Source: Alphaproteobacteria bacterium (lineage in GTDB: Bacteria; Pseudomonadota; Alphaproteobacteria; Caulobacterales; Aquidulcibacteraceae). From it: DNA of 63,752 nt. Positions within the stretch are counted from its first letter, which is position 1; the number at the start of each line of letters is the position of its first letter. Shown here one piece after another: positions 61,029 through 63,752 of the stretch. A model generated the notes under the pieces. It worked only from the letters and a program-made list of their open reading frames with translations. It made no database searches and was not told where the DNA came from. Made by a program: the position numbers and the translations under genes. The stretch spans positions 1 to 63,752 of the forward strand of contig WGNI01000008.1 in assembly GCA_016124655.1 (NCBI GenBank), written 5' to 3'.

Positions 61029-61481
61029 TTAAAGAGCGCGCGTCTGCGCGGAGAGCGCATCGACCAAAGCCGGGTCGACGATTTCGGTGGCGCTTTTCTG
61101 CGCCGCGGCCCAGGCGCGACCCGCCGCCTTGGCTTTTTCGCGGCCCGACGCTGTAAGGCGCGCGAGGCGTACGCGGCGATTGGCGGGGTCGGCGACGCTC
61201 TCCACCAGCCCCGCCTTCTGCAACGGCAAAAGCGTGCGCGAGAGCGTTGAGGGATCGAGGCTCAGGGTCGCGGCCAATTGCGTCATCGGCGTTTGCCCGG
61301 CGCCGGCGATCGCGGCCAACAGGCCGAATTGCGCCAGGCTCAGGCCATGGGGGGCGAGATGGGCGTCGTAGTGGACGGTCAGGCGGCGGGCGGCGGCCCG
61401 CACGCGCGCGCACAGGCAGGCCCCGGGGGCGCCCGCGAACGCCGGCATCGGCGCGCCGATTGACTTCTCTTGAGCGCTCAT
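61029..61481 (-). CDS. MarR-family transcriptional regulator
   Basis: A 150-residue winged-helix regulator. The HTH region is LSLAQFGLLAAIAGAGQTPM, TQLAATLSLDPSTLSRTLLPLQKAGLVES (shown in parts), the wing is RRVRLARLTASGREKA. It is divergent from the thioesterase gene and the intergenic region holds a perfect palindrome TTGTATATACAA, so it probably represses itself and the divergent genes until a ligand binds. The N-terminal Cys pair (CLCARVRAA) might sense redox or metal; this is conjecture. Confidence 0.87.
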   Translation of the reverse strand: MSAQEKSIGAPMPAFAGAPGACLCARVRAAARRLTVHYDAHLAPHGLSLAQFGLLAAIAGAGQTPMTQLAATLSLDPSTLSRTLLPLQKAGLVESVADPANRRVRLARLTASGREKAKAAGRAWAAAQKSATEIVDPALVDALSAQTRAL

Positions 61482-61500
61482 CTACCTGCACCTACATTAT

Positions 61501-61512
61501 TTGTATATACAA
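61501..61512. promoter_or_regulatory. Candidate MarR operator
   Basis: TTGTATATACAA is a perfect 12-bp palindrome in the 41-bp gap between the divergent marR and thioesterase genes, in otherwise GC-rich sequence. Position and symmetry fit a MarR dimer site. Confidence 0.7.
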
Positions 61513-61522
61513 GGAAAGCGCC

Positions 61523-61999
61523 TTGTCGACCTCGCCCCATGCCGCCGATCCCAACAACCTCCTGGCCATGACCGGTCTGGAGGCGATGCGGGCGATCCTG
61601 CAGCGCGACCGGGACGCCCCGTCGATCACGCGCACCTTGAACTATTGGCTGAGCGAGGTGGATGAGGGCCGCGCGGTGTTCGAGGGCGAGCCGACGGGTG
61701 ATATCCTTAATCCGCTGGGCATCGTGCATGGCGGGTGGGCGTTGACGCTGATCGACAGCGCGTGCGGCTGTGCTGCGCACACGATCTTGCCGCAGGGCGT
61801 GGGCTACACATCGCTGGAGGCGAAGGTGAATTTCACGCGCGCGATCACGCTGAAGACCGGGCTGGTGCGTGTGGAAGGCGTTGTGGTTTCGCCGGGACGC
61901 ACCATTATCACGACGGAGGCCAGGCTGACCGATGCGAAGGGTGCGCTGCTCGCGCATGGAACGTCGACGCTGATGGCGCTGCATCCGAAACAATCGTAG
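61523..61999 (+). CDS. PaaI-family acyl-CoA thioesterase
   Basis: A 158-residue hotdog-fold thioesterase. The family core is NPLGIVHGGWALTLIDSACG (with His and the DS-AC motif) followed by SLEAKVNFTRAI. The start is TTG at 61523 with AAGGAAAG upstream; ATG 61568 is a later option that would drop 15 residues. The gene is followed 45 bases later by a thiolase gene; both are probably controlled by the MarR protein. Substrate unknown; a role in fatty or aromatic acid metabolism is a fair guess. Confidence 0.88.
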   Translation: MSTSPHAADPNNLLAMTGLEAMRAILQRDRDAPSITRTLNYWLSEVDEGRAVFEGEPTGDILNPLGIVHGGWALTLIDSACGCAAHTILPQGVGYTSLEAKVNFTRAITLKTGLVRVEGVVVSPGRTIITTEARLTDAKGALLAHGTSTLMALHPKQS

Positions 62000-62044
62000 G
62001 ACAGCGCGCGCCGCGTGCGGAGAAGACGCGAAGGGAGAACCGAT

Positions 62045-63220
62045 ATGCAAGATCAAGACGTCGTCATTGTCGGCATGGCGCGCACGCCGATGGGCGGTTT
62101 GCTGGGCGATCTGGCGGGCTATTCCGCCAACGAATTGGGCGCGGCCGCGATCAAGGCCGCAGTCGAGGAAGCGCTATGCTCCGGCGAGGCGATCGACCAG
62201 GTGCTGATGGGCAATTGTCTGATGGCGGGCCAAGGCCAGGCGCCGGCGCGGCAGGCCGCGCTCAAGGCGGGTTTGCCCAACAGCGTGCAGGCGACGACGC
62301 TGTCGAAGATGTGCGGCTCGGGATTGCAGGCGGTGGTGCAGGCGCGTCAGGCGATTGCAACGGGCGAGGCGGACGTGATCGTCGCGGGCGGCATGGAGAG
62401 CATGACGAACGCTCCGTTTCTGATGGCGGATCATCGCAAGGGCGCGAAATACGGCCATGGCAAAATCTATGATCACATGGCGATTGACGGCCTTGAAGAC
62501 GCTTACGAGCATCAGGCGATGGGCATCTACGCCGACATGATCGCCAAGGAATATCAGTTCACGCGCGAAGCGCAGGACGCCTATGCGCTGGAGACGCTGG
62601 CGCGCGCGCAAGCTGCGACCGCGGAAGGCCGCTTCAAGCGCGAGATCGTCAATCTTGTTCCCAAGGGCAAAGGCGAAACAATTGCCGAAGACGAACTGCC
62701 GCGCAAAGCGCGGCCGGATAAAATTCCGCAATTGAAGCCTGCGTTCACGAAGGACGGCACGGTGACTGCAGCGAATGCGTCGGCGATTTCGGACGGCGCG
62801 GCGGCTTTGGTGCTGATGCGCGCGTCGGATGCGAAGGCGCAAGGCAAAAAGGTTTTGGCGCGGATCGTGTCGAGCGCTGCGTACGCGCATGAGCCGGCGT
62901 ACTTCACCACGGCGCCGGTGCCGGCGATCAAGACCGCGCTGCAGCGCGCGGGATGGACGGCCGATGATGTCGATCTGTGGGAGATCAATGAAGCGTTTGC
63001 CGTGGTGCCGATGATCGCGATGAAGGAATTGGGCGTGTCGCATGAGCGGCTGAACGTGAATGGCGGGGCGTGTGCGCTGGGCCATCCGATCGGCGCGTCG
63101 GGCGCGCGCGTGCTGATCACGCTGGTCGCGGCGATGGAGGCGCGCGGCGCCAAGAAGGGCGTGGCGGCGCTGTGCATCGGCGGCGGCGAGGGCATCGCGA
63201 TGGCGGTGGAGCGGGCGTAG
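62045..63220 (+). CDS. Acetyl-CoA C-acyltransferase (thiolase)
   Basis: A 391-residue thiolase that condenses or cleaves acyl-CoA. The nucleophilic Cys is in TLSKMCGSGLQAV (about residue 90), NEAFAVVPM carries the conserved His-side loop, and GGACALGHPIGASGAR carries the second Cys-His pair. Length and motifs fit degradative or biosynthetic thiolases (AtoB/PhaA type). GGGAGAACC precedes the ATG. It is the last gene before the repeat-rich end of the window. Confidence 0.93.
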   Translation: MQDQDVVIVGMARTPMGGLLGDLAGYSANELGAAAIKAAVEEALCSGEAIDQVLMGNCLMAGQGQAPARQAALKAGLPNSVQATTLSKMCGSGLQAVVQARQAIATGEADVIVAGGMESMTNAPFLMADHRKGAKYGHGKIYDHMAIDGLEDAYEHQAMGIYADMIAKEYQFTREAQDAYALETLARAQAATAEGRFKREIVNLVPKGKGETIAEDELPRKARPDKIPQLKPAFTKDGTVTAANASAISDGAAALVLMRASDAKAQGKKVLARIVSSAAYAHEPAYFTTAPVPAIKTALQRAGWTADDVDLWEINEAFAVVPMIAMKELGVSHERLNVNGGACALGHPIGASGARVLITLVAAMEARGAKKGVAALCIGGGEGIAMAVERA

Positions 63221-63752
63221 GGGGCGCTCTGTTCTGCACAAGGTCCCGGATCGCGCCTCTGGCGCGTCCGGGATGACAAGGTGCAAGTGAACCTCGGGCT
63301 CGGCCCTGGCGAAAGCCAGGGCCCATTTCCGCAATCGCTTGTGATCATGGGCCCTGGCTTTCGCCAGGGCCGAGCCCAAACCGTTGCGCCCAAACTCACC
63401 CCATCACCCCGGTTTCGCGGACCGCGAAGACCGGGGTCCACACCTCTGTCATCCCGGCCGAACCCCGGACTTGATCCGGGGGCGAGCCGGGACCTTGTAC
63501 GGACTGCAGCGTATGCTTGCACAAGGTCCCGGATCGCGCCTTCGGCGCGTCCGGGATTACAGGGCGCAAGTGAACTGAGACGCTCGGCCCCTGGCGAGAG
63601 CCAGGGCCCAGTTCTGCGAACGCTAGTGGTCATGGGCCCTGGCCTTCGCCAGGGCCGAGCCTGAGGTTCGCGAAGATCACAAACCCATCACGGGCGGGCG
63701 AGGGGATTGCAAAGGGCGCTATCCCCGCGCCTGCAGCAACGAACGCGAATAC
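63221..63752. repeat. Gene-free region of stacked palindromic repeats
   Basis: No convincing gene. Two composite units of similar order occur, at about 63233-63377 and 63518-63660: GCACAAGGTCCCGGATCGCG, its stem GGCGCGTCCGGGAT, GTGAAC, then the stem pairs GGCCCTGGC/GCCAGGGCC in opposite orientations. In the first unit, 63296-63326 and 63347-63377 are exact 31-base inverted copies. Between the units lies a further hairpin-rich stretch (CCCCGGTTTCGCGGACCGCG... region). Such short repeats usually mark intergenic ends of transcripts. Confidence 0.85.

Noticed and set aside
63281..63664. Open frames in the last 500 bases
   Set aside because: They translate palindromic repeats (GPGFRQGRA-type peptides repeat themselves) and have no ribosome-binding site.

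Overview
The window is high-GC, gene-dense chromosomal DNA from a flagellated alphaproteobacterium, most likely of the Caulobacterales/Hyphomonadaceae type. The main reasons are the gene order fliF-fliG-fliH-fliN-flbD-flhA with the Caulobacter-type sigma-54 activator FlbD, a SciP-type CtrA inhibitor beside the hook genes, a CtrA-like box before fliF, and a PHO box of the alphaproteobacterial CTGTCAT type. Nearly all sequence is coding. No rRNA, tRNA or CRISPR array was seen.

Layout. 1-3079: tail of an unknown secreted protein, then a TonB-dependent receptor. 3243-15329: a complete type II secretion operon, gspC to gspN, with overlapping genes, a small secreted protein and a convergent CpaA/TadV-type prepilin peptidase. 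15412-18428: PHO box and pstS-pstC-pstA, without pstB. 18436-31124: mostly housekeeping and metabolic genes (CoA transferase, GT4 glycosyltransferase, PutA, HNH nuclease, two related secreted proteins, GluQ, an orphan Flp pilin of 52 residues, MutT, a TPR protein, a haem-c protein, a lipoprotein hydrolase). 31263-32576: one AT-richer AAA ATPase gene that looks acquired. 32645-39272: prs, laccase-domain protein, MidA-type methyltransferase, lgt, ubiK, a YbjN protein, proC, an MliC lipoprotein and a TetR/COQ9-like protein.

39295-46558 is flagellar cluster 1: MS ring, switch, export regulator FliH, FlbD and FlhA. After it come cutA and a sensor kinase. 48391-50505 is an accessory patch: three copies of a near-perfect palindrome (REP) frame a truncated hlyD remnant, an AT-richer lipoprotein gene and a RAYT transposase. 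50523-58913 is flagellar cluster 2: a FlhG/MinD-like ATPase, sciP and fliK-flgD-flgE on the minus strand, then flgK-flgL on the plus strand. The two hook blocks diverge from a gap of about 370 bp that holds two oppositely directed sigma-54 promoter matches.

The right end has mnmA, which carries an in-frame palindromic repeat insertion; an alpha/beta hydrolase; a MarR regulator divergent from a thioesterase-thiolase pair around a perfect 12-bp palindrome; and about 530 bp of stacked palindromic repeats without a gene. The flagellar genes suggest CtrA, then FlbD/sigma-54, then SciP feedback, as known from Caulobacter; that ordering is inferred here from gene content and promoter motifs.

The least ordinary items are the mnmA insertion, the RAYT/REP patch, the single-gene ATPase island, the pst operon without pstB, and the orphan Flp pilin that lies between gluQ and mutT.
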